From contig CAMDEA010000089.1 in assembly GCA_945893045.1 (NCBI GenBank), positions 1 to 34,586 on the forward strand: a DNA stretch of 34,586 bases, written 5' to 3'. Origin of the DNA: Planctomyces sp. SH-PL62 (GTDB taxonomy: Bacteria > Planctomycetota > Planctomycetia > Planctomycetales > Planctomycetaceae). The translations under genes and the position numbers were made by a program. Under the pieces are notes generated by a model. The model made no database searches and was not told the DNA's origin. It saw nothing but the letters and a program-made list of their open reading frames with translations. This document shows positions 8,919 through 16,117 of the stretch, piece by piece. Positions within the stretch are counted from its first letter, which is position 1. The number at the start of each line of letters is the position of its first letter.

Positions 8919-9800
8919 ATGGAGTCGTTCATGTCGTGGCGACGAATCGGAATCGTGATCGCACTCGCGCTGCTCGTCGGCGATCAATCGTTGTTCGCCG
9001 CTGATCCCGTCCCAGCGGCCCCAGTTGCTCGAAAGATGATGAGCCTTGGAGAATTGTTCGAAGCGGGCGGAACAATCGGCTACATCATCACCGGGCTAAG
9101 CTTCTTGATGGTTTCGTTGATCGTCGAGCATCTCATCAGTCTGCGACAGAACGCACTGATCCCGCCGGGGTTGGCCGATTCGATTCATCATCATTTGACG
9201 CTGCGGCATTTCGAGGAGGCTCGGCAGCAGTGTCAGTTTCATCCCAGCTTCCTGGCCTACGTTTTGGCGGCGGGACTGCGAGAGACGGACCTTGGCTATC
9301 AATCCGTAGAGAAGGCGCTCGAAGACGCGGCAGTCGAGCAATCCGCACGGCTGTATCGAAAGATTGAGTACCTCTCGGTGATCGGCACGATCGCGCCGAT
9401 GCTCGGACTGCTGGGCACAGTCTGGGGCATGATCCTGGCCTTCATGGAGTTCGAGCAGAAGGCGAACCCGCAGGTGTCGGAACTGGCTCCCGGCATCTAC
9501 AAGGCATTGGTCACGACGTTGCAAGGCTTGTGCGTGGCGATCCCCGCGCTGGCGGCGTTCGCTCACTTTCGTAACCGCATTGATCAGTTGGTCGCCGACG
9601 GCGCATTGACGGCCGAAGCGGTTTTCGCCGACTACAAACGCTTCGCGCTGTCTGAACCGCGTACCGAGCGCGCGAAGGCGAGTACCAGTCTTCGCGGCAA
9701 GCCAGCGACCGAGATGCAGCTTGAGAATCCCGGCACCGCGGCCGCGGCCTCGCAGGCGAAAGTCGTCGCGAAGAGCGAACGAAAGCCGGAGTCGGCGTAA
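8919..9800 (+). CDS. exbB: MotA/TolQ/ExbB family proton channel protein
   Basis: A 293-residue inner-membrane protein. An N-terminal signal-like segment (IGIVIALALLVG ending SLFAADP) precedes three membrane helices: GYIITGLSFLMVSLIVEHL near 50-70, LSVIGTIAPMLGLLGTVWGMI near 150-170, and ALVTTLQGLCVAIPALAAF near 190-210. The latter two form the proton-channel signature of the family. ExbB works with ExbD to turn proton motive force into mechanical work on outer-membrane or envelope partners. The C-terminal 60 residues are an Ala/Lys/Glu-rich tail not needed for the channel. Starts at 8919 and 8931 are both possible. Two exbD genes follow, supporting an energy-transducing complex; no tonB is in the window. 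Confidence 0.9.
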   Translation: MESFMSWRRIGIVIALALLVGDQSLFAADPVPAAPVARKMMSLGELFEAGGTIGYIITGLSFLMVSLIVEHLISLRQNALIPPGLADSIHHHLTLRHFEEARQQCQFHPSFLAYVLAAGLRETDLGYQSVEKALEDAAVEQSARLYRKIEYLSVIGTIAPMLGLLGTVWGMILAFMEFEQKANPQVSELAPGIYKALVTTLQGLCVAIPALAAFAHFRNRIDQLVADGALTAEAVFADYKRFALSEPRTERAKASTSLRGKPATEMQLENPGTAAAASQAKVVAKSERKPESA

Positions 9801-9802
9801 TT

Positions 9803-9899
9803 TCGTGGGGCAGGTTTTCAACCTGCCCGTGCATCCAACAGAGATCGTAACCTCACGGAAATCATTCAAAGACTGGCAGGTTGAAAAACTGCCCCACGA
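9803..9899. repeat. 25-nt inverted repeat between exbB and exbD
   Basis: Arms 9803-9827 and 9875-9899 match at 24 of 25 positions (left arm TCGTGGGGCAGGTTTTC...); the loop is 47 nt. It starts 2 nt after the exbB stop and ends 8 nt before the exbD start, so it fills the gap and could reduce read-through or hide the exbD ribosome-binding site. Confidence 0.95.
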
Positions 9900-9907
9900 G
9901 GTCTGCC

Positions 9908-10330
9908 ATGAGAATCCCGACTCGCCAGCGAAAACTTGGGCTGAGCTTCGATATCACGCCGCTCATCGACATTGTGTTTCAGCTCGTCATCTTTTTTCTG
10001 GCGGCAACGTACATCGTCCGCAGTGACGCGAACGAAAAGGTCACGCTGCCGAAGGCGACGATGGCCCAGGATCAACCGCCCCCTTCGCCGCGCCGCTTCG
10101 TCATCACGATCACCACCGAGCGTGTCTGGTTGCTCGGCAACCAGCGCACCGAGCGAGTGGCGATCGAACAACAACTTCTCGCAGCAGCGCAAACTCCCGA
10201 ACAGGCCGCTGAGATCGAAGTCCGTCTGCGAGCCGACGCCCGCGTTCCCTACAGCGAGATCGAACCGTTGATGCTGACCTGTGCAAAGCTCGGCATCCGC
10301 AAGCTCGGCTTCGCCGTCCTGCACGAATAG
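9908..10330 (+). CDS. exbD: ExbD/TolR family biopolymer transport protein (first copy)
   Basis: A 140-residue protein with one N-terminal membrane helix, SFDITPLIDIVFQLVIFFLA, near residues 13-32. The Asp in PLIDIVF is the conserved proton-carrying residue of ExbD/TolR. The remaining 100 residues form the periplasmic domain, with the expected VRLRADARVPYSEIEPLML and LGIRKLGFAVL near the C-terminus. ATG 9908 is chosen over the upstream frame start at 9881, which lies inside the inverted-repeat arm. It follows exbB and precedes a second exbD, so the three genes probably form one complex. Confidence 0.92.
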   Translation: MRIPTRQRKLGLSFDITPLIDIVFQLVIFFLAATYIVRSDANEKVTLPKATMAQDQPPPSPRRFVITITTERVWLLGNQRTERVAIEQQLLAAAQTPEQAAEIEVRLRADARVPYSEIEPLMLTCAKLGIRKLGFAVLHE

Positions 10331-10333
10331 TGG

Positions 10334-10372
10334 CAGCGCTCGCCCCTCGCCCCTAACCCCTCGCCCCTACTC
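10334..10372. repeat. C-rich short direct repeats between two exbD genes
   Basis: The gap between the two exbD genes contains three copies of CGCCCCT or near variants (CTCGCCCCT, CTAACCCCT, CTCGCCCCT) in 36 nt. No opposing G-rich arm is present, so it is not a hairpin here. It resembles a single arm of a cassette. Confidence 0.6.
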
Positions 10373-10825
10373 ATGCGAATTCCCACTCGCCGCCACGAAG
10401 TTGAAAACACGTCGATGACGCCGATGATCGACGTCATTTTTCAGTTGTTGATTTTCTTCGTATGCGCGTCTGCTGGTCAGACGGTGGAGTCGCTCTTGCC
10501 AACCGAGTTGGCGGCCGGAGCGGTTGAGGCGGCGAATCCAGTCATCGTCGAGCGGCCGTTTGGAGAAGTCTGGTTGCGGCTGCATCGTCGAGCGGCCGAA
10601 GGCACGGATAGCGTGACGGTCGTTGAACTCAACGATCGCGAGTATTCCGACGAACCTTCCTTACGAACGACACTGCTGGCTCTTGCCGAGACCACGCCGG
10701 ATATTCCGGTGATCCTCGAAATCGACGGCCCGGTGCCTCTCGGCGATGTCGTGCGCATCTACGATGCGTGTCAGTCAGCTCAGTTCCGGCAAGTCTCGTT
10801 CGCGACGAAGCTGGGCAAGAAATAG
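10373..10825 (+). CDS. ExbD/TolR family protein (second copy)
   Basis: A 150-residue ExbD paralogue. It starts with the same MRIPTR as the first copy and has the membrane helix NTSMTPMIDVIFQLLIFFVC with the conserved Asp. The periplasmic part differs strongly and contains ILEIDGPVPLGDVVRIYDACQ, the usual C-terminal ExbD motif region. The shared N-terminus and divergent remainder suggest an old duplication. ExbB pentamers normally enclose an ExbD dimer, so the two proteins could form a heterodimer; this is inference. The stop is followed 8 nt later by a hairpin separating it from convergent glnE. Confidence 0.88.
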   Translation: MRIPTRRHEVENTSMTPMIDVIFQLLIFFVCASAGQTVESLLPTELAAGAVEAANPVIVERPFGEVWLRLHRRAAEGTDSVTVVELNDREYSDEPSLRTTLLALAETTPDIPVILEIDGPVPLGDVVRIYDACQSAQFRQVSFATKLGKK

Positions 10826-10833
10826 CCCAAGTT

Positions 10834-10898
10834 TTCATCGTTCTGCCCTCATCGTTCTGCCAACCAATTTTTGCAAACGATGAGGGCAGAATGATGAA
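10834..10898. repeat. Inverted repeat between convergent exbD and glnE
   Basis: Arms 10834-10856 and 10876-10898 match at 22 of 23 positions (left arm TTCATCGTTCTGCCCTC...); the loop is 19 nt. The element starts 8 nt after the exbD stop and ends 4 nt from the glnE stop, the position expected for a bidirectional terminator. Confidence 0.94.
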
Positions 10899-10902
10899 GC
10901 CT

Positions 10903-13900
10903 TTAGGCCGGCGAGATCGGCCAGCCGAGCGACCAGCCCCACGCGCGGACATCGGCGGCGTGTTGCTCGGTGAGTTGGATCAAGTCGGTGGACGTGACGT
11001 TGAGCCGGCGTGCGAGGCCAGCCAACTCTTCGGAATCAGCGGGTGGCAGCGTCAGATCGTCGGCGGTGCCGCGAGCCATGCGCAGGGCGTCGATCAGGCG
11101 ACGAAAGAAGAGGTACGCCGCGCGCAGCGATTCCGCAGCGATGCTCGGAATCAAGTTTCCTTGCGACAACTCGGCCAGCGCGTCGAGTGTGCCGGGGACA
11201 CGCACGGCCGGGTGCCGTTCTCCGTGAGTGAGTTGCAGCAACTGCACGAGGTATTCGACATCGACCAGCGCGCCGGGGCTGAGCTTCGCGTGGAACGTAC
11301 CGGCTTGGACGTGCTGCCGTGCTTGCCGTTCGCGCATGGCTCGGACGGGAGCGACCTCCCAACGGACTGGACCGAACAACAATTCGTCGCGCCGGCGAAG
11401 CACTGTCTCACCAAACGCGGCATCACCCGCGATGGAACGCAGCTTGATGAGCGATTGCCGCTCGAACGGCCACGCCGGGCCGTTCGCCGCGAAGTACCGC
11501 GTGAATTCGTCGAACGACACGGCCAAGTTGCCGGCTCGTCCGTGAGGCCGCAGCCGCAAGTCGATCTGAAAAATGCCGGCGCGCTTCGCTTGAATCGTCT
11601 GCTGAAAGAGTTCGACGAGCCGCTCGCAAAATTCAGACGGTGCGGGACCATCGAATACGAACAGCAGTTCGATGTCCGATGCGAATCCAAGTTCGCGTCC
11701 GCCGAGCTTGCCGAGCGCGGCGACACAATACGCCGGGGTCGGGTGTTCGGTTTTTCGGAATTGGCGGGACGAACGCGGAGATTGCAACTTCGACTCACCT
11801 CCCGCCAATTCCGAAAAACCGAGCACCCGATCCCTCTGCCGTGCGATGACCTCCCGCTCTGCAATCTCGCACGCGGAGGCGATCACCGCTTCAGCAAGTT
11901 CGGTCAGTTCGCCCGCGAACTCGATGAAGTCGGGAACGATCCCGGTCTCATGCCGCATGTCGATGCGGAACATCTCCCGGTCTTTGAAAGCGTTCAGCCG
12001 GTCACAGCATTCGGCGAATGTTCGACTCGAAGCCAGCTCGGCTTCGAGTTCCGCAGCCAACAACGCGCGTGGCTTGCGCAGCCGCAAACCGACGATGTCG
12101 GTCACGACGGGAAACAGATTCGTGTGCTGCAAGCGGAGAAAATCCTCCCACAGCAGATCGCTCACGCCGAGCAATTTCGCGAGCGCGGCCAACACCTCCG
12201 GGCGTTGCAGCGACGTGAGCCGAGTCAGCCAGTCCGCTTCGAGCAATTCTCGTTCGAGCAACTCCTGGAAGTGCAGCAGCGCGGCTTCGGGGTCGGGCGA
12301 CTGCGGCAACAAATCGGTGAAGTGCTGAATGAGAACGACTGCTGTGCGAAGCACTTGCTGACGTTGTTCATCCAACAGCTTGCGGCCAGAGTCGTCGGTG
12401 ACCAGCAACGTATCGCGCACGCGCGGGCCGTCGGTGCGAATCGACATCTGCCGGATGTCGATGCCCAGCAGTGCCAGCGAGTTAGTCAACTCGTACAAAA
12501 AACCGCCAGTGTCGTCCGACGCGATGCGGATGAGCGTCAGGTCCGGGTGCGAGTCGTTGTCGAAGTCGATCTCGACCGGTGATTGTACGGGACCGGCCGG
12601 CCGAGCTGTCGGCAGCGCCTCAGAAACTCGTTTCGCGAGCTTCGCCTGCGCTTCGCGGCGGCTGCCGGTGCGCGCTTGGTCGAGCAGTTCGAGCAATTCG
12701 TGATGCAGAACGTCAGGGGGTCGGGAGTCTTTTTCCTGCCGCCTGTTCTGCAACTCGCGATCCACGACGATGTCGGCGGCAGGAAAAAGACTCCCGACCC
12801 CTTTGCGCCGTCGGACTACAAACGAATTCACGAAGCGCAACGGTTGGCTCGAATCAGCGGTTCGCTCTTCCGTGAAGACATCTCCTTCAACGATGTCGAA
12901 CCCGTACACAAACAGCAGCCCGCACATCATCGACAGGTCGCCCAACTGATCGAACCCGGCAATGGTCACTTCATCGAGGCCCGTGGAGGTGGGCCGCCAA
13001 TCGACGATGAGCGGGTTGTCTTCGGACAGTTGATTCCAGATTTGCGAACGCGGTCGCTGCTCGGCAACGGGACTGACCGACGACACTTCGTGCCCCGGCA
13101 AGATGTCGGTCGCGGTCGGCGGTGATCCGCTCGCGTCGCCGACGTATTTCTCGAAGATGCGCCGTACGGCCGAACGATGCTGCTGAAAATGCGTCGTCAG
13201 TTGTTCGGCCGACGGAAAGTCGAGCCGCCGCGCGAGCAATTCCAATTCGGCCGGATCAGTCGGCAGCGAGTGCGTTTGGCGGCTGTGTTTCAGTTGCAAG
13301 CCATGCTCGATGACGCGAAACAATAGGTAGGCCGACGAAAGTTCGCGGTACTCGTCCGCGCGCAGGAAGCCTCCCTCGGCCAGCCGCACGAGTCCATCGA
13401 GCGTGTTGATGCTCCGCACCTGCGGCACTTCGCCGCCGTGTTGCAGTTGCAGGCATTGCACGACGAACTCGACATCGCGAATCGTGCCGGCTCCGAGCTT
13501 CACTTCGCCGGCCGCTTTACCTTTGCGCCGCAGGTCTTGCTCGATCCGCTGCTTCGCCTGCCAGACGCTCCGCCGCACGTCCTCGGCCGACGCACTAAAG
13601 ATCAACGGCCGCGCTTGTTCGAGAAACCGCTGGCCGACGGCGAAGTCCCCCGCGATCACGCGAGCCTTCAACAGCGCCTGCCGCTCCCACAACTGAGCCT
13701 GCTGCCGCAAGTAATCGAGATACGTCTCGACCGACACGACCAACGGTCCTGCATTGCCCCACGGCCGCAGTCGCAGATCGACTCGATACAAAATCCCGTG
13801 CGAGGTCACATCCGACAGCACCTTCGTCAGCCGTTGCACTAACTCCTGAAACTGAGCCGGATCACCATCGCACACGAAGACGAGGTCAATGTCCGAGCTG

Positions 13901-14604
13901 TAGTTCAATTCCTCACCACCGAGCTTGCCGAGCGCGAGCACCGCGAAGCCGCGAGCCACGGGGTCGGGAGTCTTTTTCAGGCCGCCGCCGGCTTCAAACG
14001 GTTGATCGACTGACAGAGCGGCGGCCTGAAAAAGACTCCCGACCCCATCACGCTCACCGATCAATCGCAGTGCCGCCTGCACGGTCGCGTCGGCCAGCAA
14101 CGACAACTGATTCGTCACCGAGCGAAGATCGAACAGTCCCAGGAAATCGCAGACACCGATTCGTAACAGCTCTCCGTGTTGAAAGTCGCGCAGCGCGATC
14201 GTTCGCTCGTTCTCGGTAGCCGATCCTTCCAATGCCAGCATTGCCGCGTCAAAAAACTCCGGACGGCTCCGCAATTCGCGAAGCAATTGCGGCTGAGTCA
14301 ACTGCGACAGCAACGACGGTTCGCACAACAAGAGGTCCGTCAGATAAGGGCTGGCGGCGAAGATCGTGAGCAAGACTTCGAGGGCTCGCGGCGAATGCAG
14401 CAGTTGCCAAAACAACTCACGCCGATCCGGCACCGCTCGCAGCAAACGTTCCAGTCCCACGAGCGAAGCGTCCGCCGAGGGAGACTCCGCCAACAACGCC
14501 GACACCCACGACAAGCACCGCTCCGAGTCGGCATCCTCCGCCTCATCAAACAACTGCCGCAAGCGGTCGTCGAAGGTTGGTTCCGTGGAGTGCGGTGATG
14601 GCAT
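10903..14604 (-). CDS. glnE: Bifunctional glutamine synthetase adenylyltransferase / adenylyl-removing enzyme with an ACT-like domain and three hairpin-encoded inserts
   Basis: GlnE adds AMP to, or removes it from, glutamine synthetase and so tunes nitrogen assimilation. The protein is about 1233 residues, against about 946 in E. coli. The first nucleotidyltransferase domain has ALGKLGGEELNYSSDIDLVF near residue 225-245; the second has ALGKLGGRELGFASDIELLF near 965-985, where the second acidic residue is Glu, allowed in the superfamily. Between them, near 680-750, DLTLIRIASDDTGGFLYEL and GIDIRQMSIRT look like an ACT domain, as in GlnD. Three inverted repeats lie in frame and encode inserts near residues 187-215, 600-630 and 923-957; the first and third directly precede the two nucleotidyltransferase cores. 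ATG 14604 is preferred over TTG 14631 because it follows the upstream stop. Confidence 0.95.
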   Translation of the reverse strand: MPSPHSTEPTFDDRLRQLFDEAEDADSERCLSWVSALLAESPSADASLVGLERLLRAVPDRRELFWQLLHSPRALEVLLTIFAASPYLTDLLLCEPSLLSQLTQPQLLRELRSRPEFFDAAMLALEGSATENERTIALRDFQHGELLRIGVCDFLGLFDLRSVTNQLSLLADATVQAALRLIGERDGVGSLFQAAALSVDQPFEAGGGLKKTPDPVARGFAVLALGKLGGEELNYSSDIDLVFVCDGDPAQFQELVQRLTKVLSDVTSHGILYRVDLRLRPWGNAGPLVVSVETYLDYLRQQAQLWERQALLKARVIAGDFAVGQRFLEQARPLIFSASAEDVRRSVWQAKQRIEQDLRRKGKAAGEVKLGAGTIRDVEFVVQCLQLQHGGEVPQVRSINTLDGLVRLAEGGFLRADEYRELSSAYLLFRVIEHGLQLKHSRQTHSLPTDPAELELLARRLDFPSAEQLTTHFQQHRSAVRRIFEKYVGDASGSPPTATDILPGHEVSSVSPVAEQRPRSQIWNQLSEDNPLIVDWRPTSTGLDEVTIAGFDQLGDLSMMCGLLFVYGFDIVEGDVFTEERTADSSQPLRFVNSFVVRRRKGVGSLFPAADIVVDRELQNRRQEKDSRPPDVLHHELLELLDQARTGSRREAQAKLAKRVSEALPTARPAGPVQSPVEIDFDNDSHPDLTLIRIASDDTGGFLYELTNSLALLGIDIRQMSIRTDGPRVRDTLLVTDDSGRKLLDEQRQQVLRTAVVLIQHFTDLLPQSPDPEAALLHFQELLERELLEADWLTRLTSLQRPEVLAALAKLLGVSDLLWEDFLRLQHTNLFPVVTDIVGLRLRKPRALLAAELEAELASSRTFAECCDRLNAFKDREMFRIDMRHETGIVPDFIEFAGELTELAEAVIASACEIAEREVIARQRDRVLGFSELAGGESKLQSPRSSRQFRKTEHPTPAYCVAALGKLGGRELGFASDIELLFVFDGPAPSEFCERLVELFQQTIQAKRAGIFQIDLRLRPHGRAGNLAVSFDEFTRYFAANGPAWPFERQSLIKLRSIAGDAAFGETVLRRRDELLFGPVRWEVAPVRAMRERQARQHVQAGTFHAKLSPGALVDVEYLVQLLQLTHGERHPAVRVPGTLDALAELSQGNLIPSIAAESLRAAYLFFRRLIDALRMARGTADDLTLPPADSEELAGLARRLNVTSTDLIQLTEQHAADVRAWGWSLGWPISPA
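11735..11834. repeat. 35-nt inverted repeat inside glnE, before second nucleotidyltransferase core
   Basis: Arms 11735-11769 and 11800-11834 match at 33 of 35 positions with a 30-nt loop. The left arm begins GGGGTCGGGTGTTCGG. It is read in frame as part of GlnE (RVLGFSELAGG ... RQFRKTEHPTP) with no stop, ending right before CVAALGKLGG. Confidence 0.95.
12717..12801. repeat. Perfect 27-nt inverted repeat inside glnE
   Basis: Arms 12717-12743 and 12775-12801 are perfect complements with a 31-nt loop. The arm begins GGGGTCGGGAGTCTTTTT, the same first 18 bases as the element at 13960. It encodes an in-frame stretch starting GVGSLFPAAD in the linker before the ACT-like domain. Confidence 0.97.
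13960..14046. repeat. Perfect 29-nt inverted repeat inside glnE, before first nucleotidyltransferase core
   Basis: Arms 13960-13988 and 14018-14046 are perfect complements with a 29-nt loop. The arm shares GGGGTCGGGAGTCTTTTT with the element at 12717. It encodes GVGSLFQAAA ... LKKTPDPVA in frame, immediately before GFAVLALGKLGG. Confidence 0.97.
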
Positions 14605-14612
14605 GCGATGCC

Positions 14613-14801
14613 TCAATGTTTTCGTTGGCAACGCACGGCGGCGAGGAGTTCATCATCTTCCATGTCCCACACAGCGCTTGGCTCTGCCCCACGAGCGACG
14701 ACTGCCAGGTTGGCGATCAACTGGCCGAACCGAAGTTCCGGGCAGGCTTCGCAAAGCTGTCCCAGCGATCGCAGCAACTCTTGGCGTTGGGGATCAGTCA
14801 T
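14613..14801 (-). CDS. Small conserved-type protein, probable toxin-antitoxin accessory
   Basis: A 62-residue acidic protein (PQRQELLRSLGQLCEACP, LRFGQLIANLAVVARG, AVWDMEDDELLAA). I recognise a recurrent type of short bacterial protein with a pattern like RxGQxIxNL...xxWDxEDxELL that is often next to toxin-antitoxin genes; its function is unknown to me. It lies 12 nt downstream of the RelE-like gene and 8 nt upstream of the glnE start, so it appears to belong to the small-gene string and to be cotranscribed with glnE. Confidence 0.7.
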   Translation of the reverse strand: MTDPQRQELLRSLGQLCEACPELRFGQLIANLAVVARGAEPSAVWDMEDDELLAAVRCQRKH

Positions 14802-14813
14802 GGCAACACTCGC

Positions 14814-15104
14814 TTAATCCTCGGACAAGATCCACAGTTCGAGCACTTTGACGAGCCGGTCTTCGAGAATGACTTGGTACACGACTCCGATCGGTGGACG
14901 GCCTGGAATCACAGGAGCCGCATAAAACCGAAACGACTCGTTTCCTTTCAGCACGGTCCCTTTCTGATGAGCGTTCATTCGTAGCGTCACGTCGATGTGG
15001 TTCACGCAGCGGCTGAGATGGTCTCGTTCGTCTGGCGACAACAGCAACCAGCGTTCGAGCAACTCGGCTTGCGCTTCGTCTTCCCAAGTGACGGTGAATC
15101 GCAT
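14814..15104 (-). CDS. RelE/ParE-like toxin of a type II toxin-antitoxin pair
   Basis: A 96-residue protein. The N-terminal TVTWEDEAQAELLERWLLL with two helices (ERDHLSRCVNHIDVTLR), followed by strands ESFRFYAAPVIPG, IGVVYQVILED and LVKVLELWIL, fits the RelE/ParE fold. RelE-type toxins cut mRNA at the ribosome and ParE-type toxins block gyrase; the sequence does not decide between them. The family's C-terminal basic catalytic residues are not obvious, so activity may be altered. Its start is 2 nt from the stop of the upstream antitoxin-like gene, the usual toxin-antitoxin arrangement. Confidence 0.72.
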   Translation of the reverse strand: MRFTVTWEDEAQAELLERWLLLSPDERDHLSRCVNHIDVTLRMNAHQKGTVLKGNESFRFYAAPVIPGRPPIGVVYQVILEDRLVKVLELWILSED

Positions 15105-15106
15105 GG

Positions 15107-15385
15107 CTATTTCACATCACCGGTCAGTGCGTTGAGTTTGGTCAGCAACGCTTCCGTGGAAACTCCGGGTGACGGATTCGCGGCGCGGCGGCGCAGAACT
15201 TCGGCATGGCTTTGGAAGACCGCTTCAAACTTGGCGTAAGTCGCGTCGCCCGGTCTGGCTGCCGGGACGACGTAAGCCAGTGCATTGCCGTCCGCGTCCA
15301 CAATTTCAATTTCATCCAACGGCGATTGGCAAAGAATCTCGTCCAATGAGGCTTTTGAGCCAGCGCTTCCAAGAACGACTTGCAT
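15107..15385 (-). CDS. Antitoxin-like protein paired with the RelE-like toxin
   Basis: A 92-residue acidic protein, by position the antitoxin for the next gene. It contains SLDEILCQSPLDEIEIVDADGNALAYVVPA, a short beta-hairpin pattern seen in small antitoxin-like proteins, then a helical C-terminus (FEAVFQSHAEVLRRRAA). No clear DNA-binding domain is recognised. ATG 15385 is preferred over 15400. It ends 2 nt before the toxin gene and starts 26 nt after the preceding small gene. Confidence 0.65.
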   Translation of the reverse strand: MQVVLGSAGSKASLDEILCQSPLDEIEIVDADGNALAYVVPAARPGDATYAKFEAVFQSHAEVLRRRAANPSPGVSTEALLTKLNALTGDVK

Positions 15386-15410
15386 GATAGTTTCTCTCAT
15401 TGGTCAACGA

Positions 15411-15650
15411 TCAGCGCGCGGCATGGCGGAACCGATCGAATTCGTGGACCAGCATCTCTGGTGTCAGACCGGCACTGCTCAAATCTTGCTGCAAGACACG
15501 CGATTCGTTCACCAGCCGGTCTTTCCGAGCGACGGAAAGTTTTTCACGGATCGCTTGCTCAGCGAATTCTTCGGCCGAGGCGATCAAGCCTTTGGATCGC
15601 AATTCGTCGATCTCATGCACCAGCGGTTCGGGAACAGTAATCGTGGCCAT
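15411..15650 (-). CDS. Ribbon-helix-helix antitoxin-like small protein
   Basis: A 79-residue protein. The N-terminus ATITVPEPLVHEIDEL followed by ASAEEFAEQAIREKL matches the strand-helix-helix of CopG/ParD-like DNA-binding antitoxins. The C-terminal half (LTPEMLVHEFDRFRH) would bind a partner. It is first in a run of four small minus-strand genes and may be a second antitoxin or the regulator of the operon. No adjacent toxin of its own is seen, so it may be solitary or share the RelE-like toxin. Confidence 0.7.
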   Translation of the reverse strand: MATITVPEPLVHEIDELRSKGLIASAEEFAEQAIREKLSVARKDRLVNESRVLQQDLSSAGLTPEMLVHEFDRFRHAAR

Positions 15651-15694
15651 GAAGCCACTCTATTTGTCGGCCGACGAGCAGGCAAGCGACATCT

Positions 15695-15710
15695 GTGGGC
15701 TTCAGCCCAC
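15695..15710. repeat. Small perfect hairpin upstream of the small-gene string
   Basis: GTGGGCTTCAGCCCAC forms 7-bp arms around a 2-nt loop. It lies 44 nt upstream of the ribbon-helix-helix gene in a 141-nt gap (15651-15791) in which I see no other feature. It could be an operator for the antitoxin or another solitary repeat unit. Confidence 0.6.
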
Positions 15711-15791
15711 GGCGACCTTCGGAGGCTGCTCTGCGGCAAAGAACGCTCGCGATTCAGCAACAGACGGTCGGCAGTAGCCGAGTCTATTTGG

Positions 15792-16106
15792 CTACCGAAC
15801 CACGCCAAAATAGAACGCCGCACCGACCAGCAGGCTGATTGCCCAACATGTGTTTGCAATTACCCGCACCTTGAGCGGGTATCCGCGAGCACCCGGCTGA
15901 AGCGATGATGGAACGCGCGGATCAAAAAGACCGATGACTCCAAGCAGCAACGCACCGGGAATCAGGAAAAGCGACTTCACTTCAACACGGGACTCAAACG
16001 CGATCATGTAAAACTCAAGCGCACCCAGTCCGCACGCAACGATCAAACACACGATGGGGATCGCATACGTCGGGGGAGGTTCCATCGATTCGGGAGATTC
16101 ATCCAT
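15792..16106 (-). CDS. Small multi-pass membrane protein of unknown function
   Basis: About 104 residues with an acidic, Pro-rich N-terminus (MDESPESMEPPPTY) and three hydrophobic segments: IPIVCLIVACGLGALEFYM, SLFLIPGALLLGVIGLF and ANTCWAISLLVGAAFYF. No family is recognised. ATG 16106 follows a GAGG at a suitable distance and avoids the overlap with bioB that the start at 16145 would need. It lies 11 nt downstream of bioB on the same strand and may be cotranscribed, though nothing links it to biotin synthesis. Confidence 0.65.
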   Translation of the reverse strand: MDESPESMEPPPTYAIPIVCLIVACGLGALEFYMIAFESRVEVKSLFLIPGALLLGVIGLFDPRVPSSLQPGARGYPLKVRVIANTCWAISLLVGAAFYFGVVR

Positions 16107-16117
16107 CTCAACGTCCT

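Noticed and set aside
10768..12582. A 604-codon plus-strand open frame
   Set aside because: It is antisense to glnE, whose catalytic motifs are unmistakable; the plus-strand translation is Arg/Gln-rich without recognisable domains.
11735..14046. Attenuators or terminators inside glnE
   Set aside because: The hairpins are read through in a continuous frame with a full-length protein, and no T-tracts follow; they are better viewed as inserted elements.
15651..15791. A further small gene or a small RNA upstream of the antitoxin-like genes
   Set aside because: No plausible reading frame with a start signal is visible, and only a 7-bp hairpin is present.
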